Positions 38,962 to 48,723 of a DNA stretch of 64,000 nt are shown piece by piece. The notes beneath the pieces were generated by a model. It was not told where the DNA came from, did no database searches, and saw only the letters and a list, made by a program, of their open reading frames with translations. The stretch covers positions 1,860,001-1,924,000 of the forward strand of contig NC_010528.1 in the NCBI RefSeq assembly GCF_000069785.1, written 5' to 3'. The stretch comes from Cupriavidus taiwanensis LMG 19424. GTDB taxonomy: Bacteria; Pseudomonadota; Gammaproteobacteria; Burkholderiales; Burkholderiaceae. Each line of letters begins with the position of its first letter. The first letter of the stretch is position 1. The position numbers and the translations under genes were made by a program.

Positions 38962-39990
38962 TCAGCGCCGCGCCACCGGAAACAGCCCTTGCGGGCGCCA
39001 CAGCAGGATCAGCATCATCAGCAGGATGTTGGAGAACAGCGCAACCTTTGGGAACAGGAAACCGGTGTAGTTCGCCATCAGCCCTACCAGCAGTGCCCCG
39101 ACAAAGCAGCCGGTGGTTGAGCCCAGTCCGCCGATGATGATCACGATGAAGATCAGCACATTGACCTGCGCGCCGATCGCCGCCGTGATGTTCTGCTGGT
39201 ACAGCCCCCACAGCACCCCGCCCAGCCCTGCCAGCGCCGCCCCGGCGACGAACACGCCGACAAACAGGCGGCGCACCCGGTAGCCCAGCGCCTCGACCAT
39301 CTCGCGGTTCTCCACCCCGGCGCGGATCAGCAGGCCGATGCGGGTACGGTTGAGCAGCAGCAACATGGCAATGAAGATCACCAGCCCCAGCGCCATCGCG
39401 ATCAGCCGGTATTTTTCGATTGCCGCGTCGCCCAGCAGCACCGCGCCGCGGAACGTGGTGGGCACCTGCAGCGCAATGGTTTCCGGGCCCCAAATCGCCT
39501 TGATCAGCTGCTCGGCGATAATCATGCCGCCCATCGTGATCAGGATCTGCTTGAGGTGCTGGCCGTAGACCGGACGCACCACCACGCGTTCGAAGAAGAG
39601 CCCGACCGCGCCGGCCGCCACCATCGCCGCGGCGATCGCCAGGGCAAAGACCGACAGATTCAGCGCCAGGCTGTCGGCCTCGACCCAGCCAGCCAGCGGC
39701 AGCAGCACCGACGCCGCGACATAGGCGCCCAGCGCGATAAAGGCGCCATGGCCGAAGTTGAGCACGTCCATCAGGCCGAACACCAGCGTCAGTCCGGACG
39801 ACACCACGAAGATGATCATCCCCATCGCCAGGCCGGCAATGGTCAGCGTCAGCCAGGTCGACGGGCTGCCGACCAGCGGAAAGGCCAGCAGCATCAGCAA
39901 GGGCGCGAGCGCCAGCGGGGTCCAGTCGAGACGGACGCCGGGCGGTGCGGCCGGGGTTGCGGCCGGCAAGGTGGTGGATGAAGTCGTCAT
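38962..39990 (-). CDS. livH: Branched-chain-type ABC transporter permease LivH
   Basis: This 342-residue permease has a Thr/Ala/Pro-rich 25-residue cytoplasmic N-terminus and about eight spans. GLTLVFGLMDVLNFGHGAFIALGAYV is the diagnostic LivH motif, and NRTRIGLLIRAGVENREMVEALGY is the ATPase-docking loop. It is encoded 59 bp after livF and just before livM. Confidence 0.94.
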   Translation of the reverse strand: MTTSSTTLPAATPAAPPGVRLDWTPLALAPLLMLLAFPLVGSPSTWLTLTIAGLAMGMIIFVVSSGLTLVFGLMDVLNFGHGAFIALGAYVAASVLLPLAGWVEADSLALNLSVFALAIAAAMVAAGAVGLFFERVVVRPVYGQHLKQILITMGGMIIAEQLIKAIWGPETIALQVPTTFRGAVLLGDAAIEKYRLIAMALGLVIFIAMLLLLNRTRIGLLIRAGVENREMVEALGYRVRRLFVGVFVAGAALAGLGGVLWGLYQQNITAAIGAQVNVLIFIVIIIGGLGSTTGCFVGALLVGLMANYTGFLFPKVALFSNILLMMLILLWRPQGLFPVARR

Positions 39991-40049
39991 GTGTCTGTTC
40001 GTGCTGATTGTGTGCTGCCTTGGGCGCCAACCTGCGCAACTGCAAAGGC

Positions 40050-40790
40050 CTACTGGTGCGCCGCCAGCGACAACCCCAGCAGCTGCTGCTGCAATGCCTC
40101 GTCCTCCGCCAGCGCCGCCATCGTCCCGGTATGCACCGTACGGCCATCGTCCATCACCGCCACCGTATCCCCCACCGACTTCGCCATATGGAAGTTCTGC
40201 TCCACCAGCAGGATCGACACCTCGGTCTGCTTCAGTTCGCGGAACACATGGATCATGTTCTGGATGATCGCCGGCGCCAGGCCCTTGGTCGGCTCGTCGA
40301 CAATCAGCAGCTGGCGCGGCTCGATGATGGCGCGCGCCACCGACAGCATCTGCTTCTGCCCGCCCGACAGCACGCCGGCGCGCTGGTGCCAGAACGTCTT
40401 CAGCGCCGGGAACATGCGGAACACCCAGTCCAGCCGGCGTTCGTCGATGGCGCCGGTGCGGGCGGCCAGGCGCATGTTCTCGGCCACGGTCAGGTCGGAG
40501 AACACGCTCATGTTCTCAGGCACGTAGGCAATGCCGGCCTGCGCGATTGCCGGCGTGCTGTGGCGCGTGATGTCGGCGCCGTCGAAGCTGACGGTGCCGG
40601 CGCTGGCCTGCCACAGGCCCATGATGGTGCGCAGCGTGGTGGTCTTGCCGGCGCCGTTGCGCCCCAGCAGCATGGTCACGCCGCCGCGCGGCACGGCGAA
40701 GCTCACGCCGTGCAGGATGTGGTACGGGCCGATATGCGTCTGCACGCCCTGCAGCCGCAGGATCGGCTCCGCCGCGTTTGCCTCAGCCAT
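40050..40790 (-). CDS. livF: ABC transporter ATPase LivF
   Basis: This 246-residue ATPase has Walker A LGRNGAGKTTTLRTIMGL, LSGGQKQMLSVARAI as signature and VDEPTKGLAPAI as Walker B with D-loop; the last is typical of LivF. It powers the Liv-type importer with LivG. It overlaps the livG stop by 8 bp, indicating coupled translation. Confidence 0.95.
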   Translation of the reverse strand: MAEANAAEPILRLQGVQTHIGPYHILHGVSFAVPRGGVTMLLGRNGAGKTTTLRTIMGLWQASAGTVSFDGADITRHSTPAIAQAGIAYVPENMSVFSDLTVAENMRLAARTGAIDERRLDWVFRMFPALKTFWHQRAGVLSGGQKQMLSVARAIIEPRQLLIVDEPTKGLAPAIIQNMIHVFRELKQTEVSILLVEQNFHMAKSVGDTVAVMDDGRTVHTGTMAALAEDEALQQQLLGLSLAAHQ

Positions 40791-41637
40791 GGCTGCCCTC
40801 CTCTTCCGGCAGGCCCAGGTAAGCCTGCTGCACCACCGGCGACGCGATCACCTCGGCCGGGTCGCCGTCGGCCACCAGCGTGCCGTTGTGCAGCACGATG
40901 ATGCGGTCGGCCAGCGAGCGCACCACGTCCATCTTGTGCTCGACCAGCAGCACGGTCTTGCTGCGGTCCTGCCGGATCTCGCGGATCAGGTCCAGGATCA
41001 CCGGCACTTCGTCGACGCTCATGCCCGCGGTGGGCTCGTCGAACATGAACACGCGCGGCTGCAGTGCGAGCAGGATGCCGACCTCCAGCTTGCGCTGGTC
41101 GCCGTGCGGCAGCGACGCCACTGCCAGGTGGCGCTTGCCGGCCAGCGCCACGCGATCGAGGATGGCCATGGCCTGCGCCTGCAGGTCGCGGTGGCGCGAC
41201 CACATCGAGAACAGGTCGATACCGCGCTGCTGCCGCGCCTGCACCGCCAGCCGCACGTTCTCCAGCACCGACAGCTGCGGGAACAGGCTGGTCAGCTGGA
41301 AGGCGCGGCCGATCCCGCGCCGGGTCTTCTGCGACACCGGCAGGCGCGTCACGTCCTCGCCATCGAGCAGGATCTGCCCGGCGCCAGGCGTCAGCTGCCC
41401 CGAAATCAGGTTGAAATACGTAGTCTTGCCGGCGCCGTTGGGGCCGACGATGCAGGTCAGCTCGCCGGGCCGGAACGCGCACGACACCGCATTGACGGCG
41501 ACGTGGCCGCCAAAGCGGATGGTGAGGCCGCGCGTTTCCAGCAGCGGCCGCGCCGCCGAGGCCGCCGTGCCCGCGGGCTGGCCCGCCGGCTGTGACGGCG
41601 CCGGCGCGGCCCGCGCGAAAGTGGCTGGCGTGTCCAT
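40783..41637 (-). CDS. livG: ABC transporter ATPase LivG
   Basis: This 284-residue ATPase has a 30-residue Ala/Pro-rich extension, then LETRGLTIRFGGHVAVN, Walker A VGPNGAGKTTYFNLISG and FDEPTAGMSVDEV. The signature region reads SLPHGDQRKLEVGI, where LivG proteins usually have LSYGxQR; the leading residues differ but Gly-Asp-Gln-Arg is kept. The start overlaps the binding-protein stop by one base. Confidence 0.94.
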   Translation of the reverse strand: MDTPATFARAAPAPSQPAGQPAGTAASAARPLLETRGLTIRFGGHVAVNAVSCAFRPGELTCIVGPNGAGKTTYFNLISGQLTPGAGQILLDGEDVTRLPVSQKTRRGIGRAFQLTSLFPQLSVLENVRLAVQARQQRGIDLFSMWSRHRDLQAQAMAILDRVALAGKRHLAVASLPHGDQRKLEVGILLALQPRVFMFDEPTAGMSVDEVPVILDLIREIRQDRSKTVLLVEHKMDVVRSLADRIIVLHNGTLVADGDPAEVIASPVVQQAYLGLPEEEGSHG

Positions 41638-42824
41638 CAGCGGTGGTTGCGCACGGGCACGTTCATTTCCTCGGGCTTGATCTCGCGCACGAGCTCCGGC
41701 ACGCCCCAGGCGAAGGCCGGATCGACCTTGATCTTGAAGTGGTACATCGACTGCATCGCCTGGTGGTCTTCCTTGCGGAAGGTCATCCTGCCCTTGGGCG
41801 TGTCGAACGACATCCCTTCCATCGCCGCGATCAGCTTGTCGGTGCCGGTGTCGCCCTGCGTCTTCTTCAGCGCTTCCACCAGCGCGATGCCCGCGCTCAT
41901 GCCGCCGGCGGTGAAGAAGTCGGGCGGTGCCTTGAACTTGCTGTAGTGGTTGGACACCAGCCACTCGTTGGCCTTGTTCTTGGGAATGCCGAAGTAGTAG
42001 TACGTGGCCCCTTCCATGCCCGGGAAGTTCTTGTAGCTGGCCATCGCGGGCAGGATGTTGCCGCCGGTGGCGATTTCGATGCCGTAGCGCTTGGGATCCA
42101 GGTCGGCGATCTTGAACGGGTTGCCGGCGCCGGCCCAGATGATGAAGATCACCTTGCGGCCGGGCTTGTCCTTGAGCGAATCGAACAGCCGCTGCGCGCC
42201 CGCGGTAAAGTCGGTGGTATTGGTCGGCAAGTATTCCTCATGCACGATCTTCGCGTGCTTGAGCGCGCCCTTGAAGGCCTTGACGCCGTCGCGGCCGAAG
42301 GCATAGTCCTGCGCCAGCGTGGCGATCTGCACCCCCGGCTTGTCCAGCGCCACGGCATTGGAAATCGCGTCCTGCGACGAATTGCGGCCGGTGCGGAAGA
42401 TATAGCGGTTCCACTTGTCGCCGGTGATGGAGTCGGCCACCGCGGGCTCGACCAGCAGCACCTTCTTGTATTCCTCGGCCACCGGCAGCATCGCCAGCGC
42501 CGTGCCCGATGAGGTCGGGCCCACCGCGATGTCGGCGCGGTCGTCGCTGTAGGCCGCGGCCAGCTGCGCCTTGGCCACGTCCGGCTTGCCCTGGGTGTCT
42601 TTCTCAATCACCACCAGCTTGTTGCCGTTGACGGTCATGGTGCCGTTGGTGGCGTATTCCAGGCCCATCATCAGGCCGGTCTGGGTCTGCTTGGCATAGG
42701 CCTCGAGCGCGCCGGTCTTGTCATAGACGTGCGCGATGCGGATGTCCTTGGCCAGCGCGGCGCCGGCGCCGAGCAGCGCGGCGGCCATGACCAGGGCGCG
42801 TAGGGCGTGGGGGTTGCGGTGCAT
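41637..42824 (-). CDS. Periplasmic binding protein of the Liv-type transporter
   Basis: This 395-residue type I periplasmic binding protein has a signal peptide (ALRALVMAAALLGAGAALA, cleavage before KDIRIAHVYDKTGALEAYAKQ). The fold motifs GPTSSGTALAMLPVAEEYK and YAFGRDGVKAFKGALK match LivK/AmiC-like receptors. The ligand is not readable; neighbours point to a carboxylic acid that is subsequently CoA-activated. The start at 42824 has AGGAGACC upstream. It is preceded by a TetR gene 108 bp away on the same strand. Confidence 0.93.
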   Translation of the reverse strand: MHRNPHALRALVMAAALLGAGAALAKDIRIAHVYDKTGALEAYAKQTQTGLMMGLEYATNGTMTVNGNKLVVIEKDTQGKPDVAKAQLAAAYSDDRADIAVGPTSSGTALAMLPVAEEYKKVLLVEPAVADSITGDKWNRYIFRTGRNSSQDAISNAVALDKPGVQIATLAQDYAFGRDGVKAFKGALKHAKIVHEEYLPTNTTDFTAGAQRLFDSLKDKPGRKVIFIIWAGAGNPFKIADLDPKRYGIEIATGGNILPAMASYKNFPGMEGATYYYFGIPKNKANEWLVSNHYSKFKAPPDFFTAGGMSAGIALVEALKKTQGDTGTDKLIAAMEGMSFDTPKGRMTFRKEDHQAMQSMYHFKIKVDPAFAWGVPELVREIKPEEMNVPVRNHR

Positions 42825-42932
42825 TGCGGTCTCCTGGGTTCGGTCTCGTTTGTGTTTGTAGGGATGAAACCTGCTGCAACTGCTGGGCATGCCGGCTGGC
42901 GGCGCATGCGGGCCGGTACTGCGCAATCGGGC

Positions 42933-43592
42933 CTATCGCGTCTGGCGCGGCTGCAGGCCGTGCGCGATCAGGTCGAAAGCAGTGTCGACCACCTTCTCCA
43001 TCGACGGTGGACGCTTCCAGCGCGCATAGCGCATGCCGAGAAAATTGCTGATGCCGATCAGGCACCAGGCGCGCACCTCGGCATCGCCGGGAACGATCTC
43101 GCCCTGCTCTTCGGCGCGGGTCAGGCGCCGGCTGTAGAGCTCGGCGAAGACCTGGAAATAGCTGCTGTAGATGGTCTCGTCGACCGAGTAAGAATCCAGC
43201 ACGATCCGGTACAGGTTCTTGTGGCGGGAAACGAAGGAGAGAAATGCCTTCAGGCCCAGGCGCTCGGCCTCCATCTGGGTTTCCGCGGCGGCAACGTGCT
43301 TGCGCAGGTGCGCGCGCACAAGCTCCAGCATGTGGCCGACCAGCGCGCGGAAGATGTCTTCCTTGTCCTTGAAGTACAGGTAGAAGGTGCCCATCGCCAC
43401 CTTGGCTTCCTGCGTGATCTCGGAGATCGACGCGGCGTAGTAGCCCTTCTCGCCGAACACCTTCTCGGCGGCACGCAGCAGCGCTTCGCGTGTCTTCTGC
43501 CCGCGCGCGGTCTTGGGCGGGCCCATGCCGCCGGCGGGACCGGTGGCGTCGACGTCGGCTATGCCGGTGTCGCCAGTCTGGGTGGTGGACAT
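42933..43592 (-). CDS. TetR-family regulator of the liv/acyl-CoA operon
   Basis: This 219-residue TetR protein has a 30-residue flexible N-terminus and a helix-turn-helix from about 31-78 (TREALLRAAEKVFGEKGYYAASISEITQEAKVAMGTFYLYFKDKED), followed by an all-helical ligand domain. TetR proteins beside acyl-CoA synthetases often sense acyl-CoA esters. It is first in the row reading into livK. A perfect 15-bp dyad upstream (43701-43715) is a candidate operator. Confidence 0.9.
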   Translation of the reverse strand: MSTTQTGDTGIADVDATGPAGGMGPPKTARGQKTREALLRAAEKVFGEKGYYAASISEITQEAKVAMGTFYLYFKDKEDIFRALVGHMLELVRAHLRKHVAAAETQMEAERLGLKAFLSFVSRHKNLYRIVLDSYSVDETIYSSYFQVFAELYSRRLTRAEEQGEIVPGDAEVRAWCLIGISNFLGMRYARWKRPPSMEKVVDTAFDLIAHGLQPRQTR

Positions 43593-43700
43593 CTTGTCTC
43601 CGGTGGCGCTGCGCGCCTTGTCTTGGAAATGCCGACCGCTGCCTGTATTGCCGGCGCCGACAGCTGCCTCCTCACACCTGCCGTCGCCCGGAACCGACAT

Positions 43701-43715
43701 TCAGGCAAAACCTGA
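43701..43715. promoter_or_regulatory. Inverted repeat upstream of the TetR gene, candidate operator
   Basis: TCAGG-N5-CCTGA is a perfect dyad about 110 bp upstream of the TetR start, in a locally AT-rich stretch (43701-43745) shared with the divergent hydrolase gene. Its position fits an autoregulatory operator; no direct evidence. Confidence 0.4.
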
Positions 43716-43832
43716 TATCTGATTCATGTTTCATCGTATAAATTGCGGAGCAGGGATGTCAATAGGGAGCACCCTCACCCCCAGGCGGCATTCCGAGCCG
43801 CTCTTGCCCATCCCGCCACCCGAGACACGCCG

Positions 43833-44708
43833 TTGGACGCTTCCGATCCGCTACCCGCCAGTCCCGCCGCGCCGCCGTTTGAGGTCCATCCGGCGTGCGA
43901 CGCCCTGCCCGGCTGGCGCGAAGCCGGCCAGGGACGGCCCCTGCTGCTGCTGCATGGCTGGTCGGTCAACGGCGCCGCTTTTGACGGACAACGCGCGCTG
44001 GCGCTGGCCGGCTTCCGCGTGATCGCCCCGGATCACGCCGGCCACGGCCTGTCGCGGCATCGCGCCGGCGCGACCGTGGCGGCGCTCGCGCGCGACGTGG
44101 CCGCGTTGATCGGGCACCTGGGACTGGCTGACGTGGTGGTGGCTGGCTGGTCGATGGGCGCGCTGGTGGCCTGGGCCTTGCTGCGCGACCAGCCGCAACT
44201 GCCGCTCGCGGCGATCGGCAGCATCGACATGACGCCCCGGATGGCCACCGGCCCGGGCTGGCCACATGGGCTGCACGGCCACTACGACATGGCGCACGCC
44301 CGGCAGATGGCAGGCCGCGTGCGCGCCGACTGGCCCCGGCTGGCGCCATCGGTGGCATCGGGCTTGTGGGCGGCGGGGACGTGCCCGGACGCGGCAGCGA
44401 CGCAGCGCATCGCGCACATGGCGCAGCAGTGCGATGCCGCGGCGCTGGCCAGCTTGTGGGAAGACATGGCGCGGCAGGATTTCCGCGACACGCTGCGCGG
44501 GGCGCGCCTGCCGCTGTTCCACCTGTACGGCGAGGCCAGCCGCCTGTATGCGCCGTCGGTGGGTATCGCCACGCACGACCTGCAGCCCGCGGCGGGGTTC
44601 AGCGTGGTGGCCGGGTCCGGCCACAGCCCGCATATGGAGCAGGCACAGGCTTTCAATGCCGCACTGCTCGCGCTGGTCCGGAACGCCGATCAGGCCAGCA
44701 TGCGGTAG
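43833..44708 (+). CDS. Alpha/beta-hydrolase (BioH-like fold)
   Basis: This protein of about 291 residues has oxyanion text [17 protein letters not shown], nucleophile Ser in [10 protein letters not shown], and catalytic His in [12 protein letters not shown], so the triad is intact. The compact size and WSMG motif resemble BioH and related carboxylesterases, but no biotin genes are near. The start is uncertain: TTG at 43833 is used because the upstream in-frame extension to 43743 (also TTG) has no ribosome-binding site. The 3' end overlaps the convergent crcB by 19 bp. Confidence 0.78.
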   Translation: MDASDPLPASPAAPPFEVHPACDALPGWREAGQGRPLLLLHGWSVNGAAFDGQRALALAGFRVIAPDHAGHGLSRHRAGATVAALARDVAALIGHLGLADVVVAGWSMGALVAWALLRDQPQLPLAAIGSIDMTPRMATGPGWPHGLHGHYDMAHARQMAGRVRADWPRLAPSVASGLWAAGTCPDAAATQRIAHMAQQCDAAALASLWEDMARQDFRDTLRGARLPLFHLYGEASRLYAPSVGIATHDLQPAAGFSVVAGSGHSPHMEQAQAFNAALLALVRNADQASMR

Positions 44709-45070
44709 GTCCAGAGACCCAGTGCGGTCAGCAGCAATGATCCGCCGAGATGCAGCAGCAAGTGCATCGCCGCCCAGCCGTAGTCACCGGCGATCAGGTT
44801 CGCCACGACTTCGCTCGAAAAGGTCGAGAACGTGGTCAGGCCGCCGAGGAAGCCGGTGATGGCCAGCAGGCGCCATTCCGGCGGCAGCCCGGCATGGGTA
44901 TCGAAGAAGCCGACCGCCAGCCCGATCAGGTAGCCGCCCAGCAGGTTGGCCGCGAGCGTGCCGTACGGCATCGCCGGGTTGATGGCATTCCACAGCACCG
45001 AGAAGCCCCAGCGCAGCCAGGCCCCCGCCGCGGCGCCTACGCCGACGGCGACAAACCCCAACGGCCCCAT
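44690..45070 (-). CDS. crcB: Fluoride ion channel CrcB/Fluc
   Basis: This 126-residue membrane protein has four spans and the Fluc signatures [14 protein letters not shown] and [15 protein letters not shown]. Family dimers export fluoride. No fluoride riboswitch is seen: the start overlaps the moaE stop by one base (TGATG), so it is expressed with molybdopterin genes. Length is standard. Confidence 0.95.
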   Translation of the reverse strand: MGPLGFVAVGVGAAAGAWLRWGFSVLWNAINPAMPYGTLAANLLGGYLIGLAVGFFDTHAGLPPEWRLLAITGFLGGLTTFSTFSSEVVANLIAGDYGWAAMHLLLHLGGSLLLTALGLWTYRMLA

Positions 45071-45555
45071 CAGCGCTGGTCCTCGCCGCTGGCGTTGATC
45101 GACTGGATGCCCCAGCGCTTCAGCGCGTCTTCATCGGTTACCCGGGCATCGACCCAGCGCGCGCCCTCCGGCGTTTCTTCCTTCTTCCAGAACGGCGCTT
45201 CGGACTTGAGGTAGTCCATGATGAATTCGCAAGCCGCGAACGCATTGCCCCGATGCTTCGACGCGACCGCGACCAGCACGATCTGGTCCAGCGGCAGCAG
45301 CGGGCCGACGCGATGGATGATGGTGACGCCCAGCAGCTCCCAGCGTGCGCACGCCGCCGCCTCGATCTGCGCCAGCGCCTTCTCGGTCATGCCCGGGTAG
45401 TGCTCCAGCTCCATCGCGCTGACGGCACTGCCCTCGCTGACGTCGCGCACGGTGCCGATAAAGCTGGCCACGGCGCCGACCTGCGGATTGCCGGCGCGCA
45501 GCGCCGCGACTTCCGCGCCGAGATCGAAATCCTCACGCTGCACCCTGACGCTCAT
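45070..45555 (-). CDS. moaE: Molybdopterin synthase catalytic subunit MoaE
   Basis: This 161-residue protein has [33 protein letters not shown] and [47 protein letters not shown], containing the catalytic Lys residues of MoaE. With thiocarboxylated MoaD it inserts the dithiolene sulfurs into precursor Z. It lies 1 bp after moaD. Confidence 0.97.
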   Translation of the reverse strand: MSVRVQREDFDLGAEVAALRAGNPQVGAVASFIGTVRDVSEGSAVSAMELEHYPGMTEKALAQIEAAACARWELLGVTIIHRVGPLLPLDQIVLVAVASKHRGNAFAACEFIMDYLKSEAPFWKKEETPEGARWVDARVTDEDALKRWGIQSINASGEDQR

Positions 45556-45556
45556 G

Positions 45557-45814
45557 TCAGCCTCCGGTCACGGGGGGAAAAAACGCGACTTCGCAGCCAT
45601 CCGCCAGCGCGGTATCGGCGCGCGCCACGGCGTGGTCGACCGCCATGCGCAGCGCGCGGCCCTCGGCCAGGGTCTCGGCCCAGGCGCCGCCGCGCTGGCG
45701 CAGCCACTGGCGCAGCGCGCCGACGGTGCGCACCTCCGGCGGCACCTCGGCGCGCTCGGCGGACACGCCCAATTGTTCGCGCACGCTGGCAAAGAATCGG
45801 AGTTCGATAATCAT
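45557..45814 (-). CDS. moaD: Molybdopterin synthase sulfur carrier MoaD
   Basis: This 85-residue ubiquitin-like protein ends in the essential Gly-Gly (VTGG), which is thiocarboxylated by MoeB. ELRFFASVREQLG at the start and CEVAFFPPV before the tail are typical. The ATG at 45814 is preferred over one five codons upstream to match family length. Confidence 0.95.
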   Translation of the reverse strand: MIIELRFFASVREQLGVSAERAEVPPEVRTVGALRQWLRQRGGAWAETLAEGRALRMAVDHAVARADTALADGCEVAFFPPVTGG

Positions 45815-45846
45815 CGCTGCCTTCTGCATCAGGTCATGCCGGCCGA

Positions 45847-47085
45847 CTACGCGAGCAGGCCGTCAAACGGAATGAACTGCACGGTATCGCCGCGCGCGAT
45901 CGCCTGGTTGGGCGGATTGTCGATCAGGCCGTCGCCCCAGACCGTCGAGGTCAGCACGCCCGAGCTCTGGTTGGGGAACAGGTCGAGCCCGCCCTCGGCG
46001 TTGAGCCGCGCGCGCAGGAACTCGTTGCGGCGGTCGCCCTTCTTCAGCTCGAAATCGGCGCGCAGCGGCAAGCGCCGCGGCGCCACGTCGGCCACGCCCT
46101 GCAAGCGCAGGATAAACGGGCGCACGAACAGCAGGAACGTCACGAAGCTGGACACCGGGTTACCCGGAAGCCCCAGGAAAAACGCCGGCTCGCTGCCGTT
46201 GCCGACCTGCCCGAACGCCAGCGGCTTGCCGGGCTTGATCGCGATCTGCCACATGTCGAGGCGGCCTTCGGCTTCGACGGCGGGCTTGATATGGTCTTCC
46301 TCGCCGACCGAGACGCCGCCCGAGGTAATGATCACGTCATGCCCCTGCGCCGCACGGCGCAGCGTCTCGCGCGTGGCGGCCAGCGTATCGGGAACGATGC
46401 CGAAGTCGCTGACCTCGCAGCCGAGGTTTTCCAGCAGGCCGCGCAGCGTGAAGCGGTTGGAGTTGTAGATGGCGCCCGGCTTGAGGGGCTCGCCCGGCAT
46501 GGCAAGCTCGTCGCCGGTGAAGAACACCGCGACGCGCACGCGGCGTACCACGTCGAGCTTCGCCTGGCCGACCGACGCGGCCAGCCCGAGCGCCTGTGGC
46601 GTCAGCCGCGTGCCGGCGGGAAGGATCACGCTGCCGGCTTCGATGTCCTCGCCCGCGCGCCGCACCCATTCGCCGGACTGCGGCACATGATTGACGATCA
46701 CATCCTCGCCCTCGGCCGTGCATTGCTCCTGCATCACCACGGCATCGGCGCCGGGCGGGATCAGCCCGCCGGTGAAGATGCGCGCCGCGGTACCGGGCTC
46801 CAGCGCCGTGCCGACATGGCCCGCGGGAATCCGTTGCGACACGCGCAGCCGGGTGCCGGCAGCCGGCACATCGGCGGCGCGCAAAGCGTAGCCATCCATC
46901 GAGGTATTGTCGGCCGGCGGCACGCGCAGCGTGCTCGTCACCGGCGCGGCCAGCACGCGGCCGTTGGCGGCCAGCGTGTCGATGGATTCCGCCTGCGCCA
47001 GCGGACGGGCGGCGCCAAGCAGCGCGTCGAGCGCCTGGGCCAGGGTCAGCATCGGGGGACGGGAGGGTGCTGCGGCTTGGGTCAT
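45847..47085 (-). CDS. moeA: Molybdopterin molybdotransferase MoeA
   Basis: This 412-residue enzyme inserts molybdate into adenylated molybdopterin. Motifs: PPADNTSMDGYALRAAD near the N-terminus, GDELAMPGEPLKPGAIYNSNRF, the nucleotide-binding ITSGGVSVGEEDHIK and LGLPGNPVSSFVTF. The ATG at 47085 is used, with an upstream extension lacking homology discarded. It is first of moeA-moaD-moaE-crcB and lies 171 bp after thrC on the same strand, so it may be read from either its own promoter or the threonine operon. Confidence 0.96.
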   Translation of the reverse strand: MTQAAAPSRPPMLTLAQALDALLGAARPLAQAESIDTLAANGRVLAAPVTSTLRVPPADNTSMDGYALRAADVPAAGTRLRVSQRIPAGHVGTALEPGTAARIFTGGLIPPGADAVVMQEQCTAEGEDVIVNHVPQSGEWVRRAGEDIEAGSVILPAGTRLTPQALGLAASVGQAKLDVVRRVRVAVFFTGDELAMPGEPLKPGAIYNSNRFTLRGLLENLGCEVSDFGIVPDTLAATRETLRRAAQGHDVIITSGGVSVGEEDHIKPAVEAEGRLDMWQIAIKPGKPLAFGQVGNGSEPAFFLGLPGNPVSSFVTFLLFVRPFILRLQGVADVAPRRLPLRADFELKKGDRRNEFLRARLNAEGGLDLFPNQSSGVLTSTVWGDGLIDNPPNQAIARGDTVQFIPFDGLLA

Positions 47086-47256
47086 GGTGCGATGTGGGAA
47101 AGGGTTGGCCCACGAAAAACGGCCCGCGCATTGCCCGCGCCCGCGCGCGGGGCTGGCAATCCGGGGGCCGGAGATCGGGCCCGCAGCCTGATTGTAGCGA
47201 GTTGGCCCGGACCCGGCACGCGGCGGCGCCGCAGCCATGTCCGCGCCTGCGCGCGC

Positions 47257-48702
47257 TTACAGGCCGGTGTGGCGGGCGATATAGGCCTTGACCTGCGCGG
47301 CGTCGGCCGGCATGACCTCGAAGCGCTGCGGCAGGCTTTCGATGCCCTCGAACTTCGCCGGGCGCTCCGGCTCGTGGCCCAGCGCCTCGCGGATGGTGTC
47401 GGCGAACTTGGCGGGCAGCGCGGTTTCCAGCACCACCATAGGCACGCCGGCGCGGAGGTGCTCGCGCGCCACCTTGATGCCGTCGGCGGTATGGGTATCG
47501 ATGGTGATGCCATAGCGCGACGACAGGTCGCGGATGGTCGCCAGCCGGTCCTGGTGCGTACTGCGGCCCGAGACAAAGCCGAACTGGCGGATGCGGTCGA
47601 ATTCCGGCGTGCCCGACAGGTCGAAGCCGCCCTTTTCCTCCACGTCGCGGAACAGTGCCGCCAGCTTGCCGGCGTCCTGGCCCAGCAGGTCGAACACGAA
47701 GCGCTCGAAGTTCGAGGCCTTGGAGATGTCCATGCTGGGGCTGGAGGTGTGGTAAGTCTCGGCCGACTTGCGCACGCGGTAGGCACCGGTGCGGAAGAAC
47801 TCGTCGAGCACGTCGTTCTCGTTGGTGGCCACCACCAGCTTGTCGATCGGCAGGCCCATCATGCGCGCGATATGGCCGGCGCAGACGTTGCCGAAGTTGC
47901 CCGACGGCACGCAGAACGAGACCTTCTGGCCGGGACCGTCGGTTGCCAGCAGCCAGCCCTTGAAGTAGTACACCACCTGGGCCACCACGCGTGCCCAGTT
48001 GATCGAGTTGACCGTGCCGATCTTCTGGCGCGCCTTGAAGGCGTGGTCGTTCGAGACCGCCTTGACGATGTCCTGGGCGTCGTCAAACACGCCGTCGATG
48101 GCGATGTTGAAGATGTTCGGGTCCTGCAGGCTGAACATCTGCGCGGTCTGGAACGCGCTCATCTTGCGGTGCGGGCTCAGCATGAACACGCGGATGCCGC
48201 GCTTGCCGCGCATCGCGTATTCGGCAGCGCTGCCGGTGTCGCCGGAGGTGGCGCCGAGGATGTTCAGCTCCTGGCCGGCACGGGCGAGCGCGTACTCGAA
48301 CAGGTTGCCGAGCAGCTGCATCGCCATGTCCTTGAACGCCAGCGTCGGGCCATTGGACAGGCTCAGCAGCTGCAACTTCGTGCCACCCTCCTCGCCCAGC
48401 GTGCGCAGCGGCGTGATGTCGGCGGTGTTGTCGCCCTCGCGCGCGTTGCAGTACACCTCCGGCGTATAGGTCTTGCGCGTCAGCGCGCGCAGGTCCTCGG
48501 CCGGAATGTCGTCGCAGAACTTGCGCAGGATCTCGTAGGCCAGGTCGGCATACGGCAGCTTGCGCCACGCTTCCAGCTCGTCGGCGGTGACCTGCGGATA
48601 CTGCGCGGGCAGGTACAGGCCGCCGTCCGGCGCCAGGCCGCCCAGCAAGATCTCGGAAAACGATTGCGGCATCTCGTGGCCGCGGGTCGACTGGTATTTC
48701 AT
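47257..48702 (-). CDS. thrC: Threonine synthase
   Basis: This 481-residue PLP enzyme converts O-phosphohomoserine to threonine. PLP Lys is in NGPTLAFKDMAMQLLGNLFEY; the phosphate-binding motif ATSGDTGSAAEYAMRG and VPSGNFGNVCAGHIARMMGLP are intact. Its length matches the long (class I, yeast/E. coli-intermediate) betaproteobacterial type. It begins 21 bp after hom, in the conserved alaA-hom-thrC order. Confidence 0.97.
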   Translation of the reverse strand: MKYQSTRGHEMPQSFSEILLGGLAPDGGLYLPAQYPQVTADELEAWRKLPYADLAYEILRKFCDDIPAEDLRALTRKTYTPEVYCNAREGDNTADITPLRTLGEEGGTKLQLLSLSNGPTLAFKDMAMQLLGNLFEYALARAGQELNILGATSGDTGSAAEYAMRGKRGIRVFMLSPHRKMSAFQTAQMFSLQDPNIFNIAIDGVFDDAQDIVKAVSNDHAFKARQKIGTVNSINWARVVAQVVYYFKGWLLATDGPGQKVSFCVPSGNFGNVCAGHIARMMGLPIDKLVVATNENDVLDEFFRTGAYRVRKSAETYHTSSPSMDISKASNFERFVFDLLGQDAGKLAALFRDVEEKGGFDLSGTPEFDRIRQFGFVSGRSTHQDRLATIRDLSSRYGITIDTHTADGIKVAREHLRAGVPMVVLETALPAKFADTIREALGHEPERPAKFEGIESLPQRFEVMPADAAQVKAYIARHTGL

Positions 48703-48723
48703 GACAATGGTCCGGTCCGGCCC

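Noticed and set aside
37874..40147. Apparent 757-residue fusion reading through livM
   Set aside because: The first part is an off-frame shadow of livH; the genuine LivM begins at 38950 with its own motifs.
44690..45070. Fluoride riboswitch for crcB
   Set aside because: The start overlaps moaE and no leader exists.
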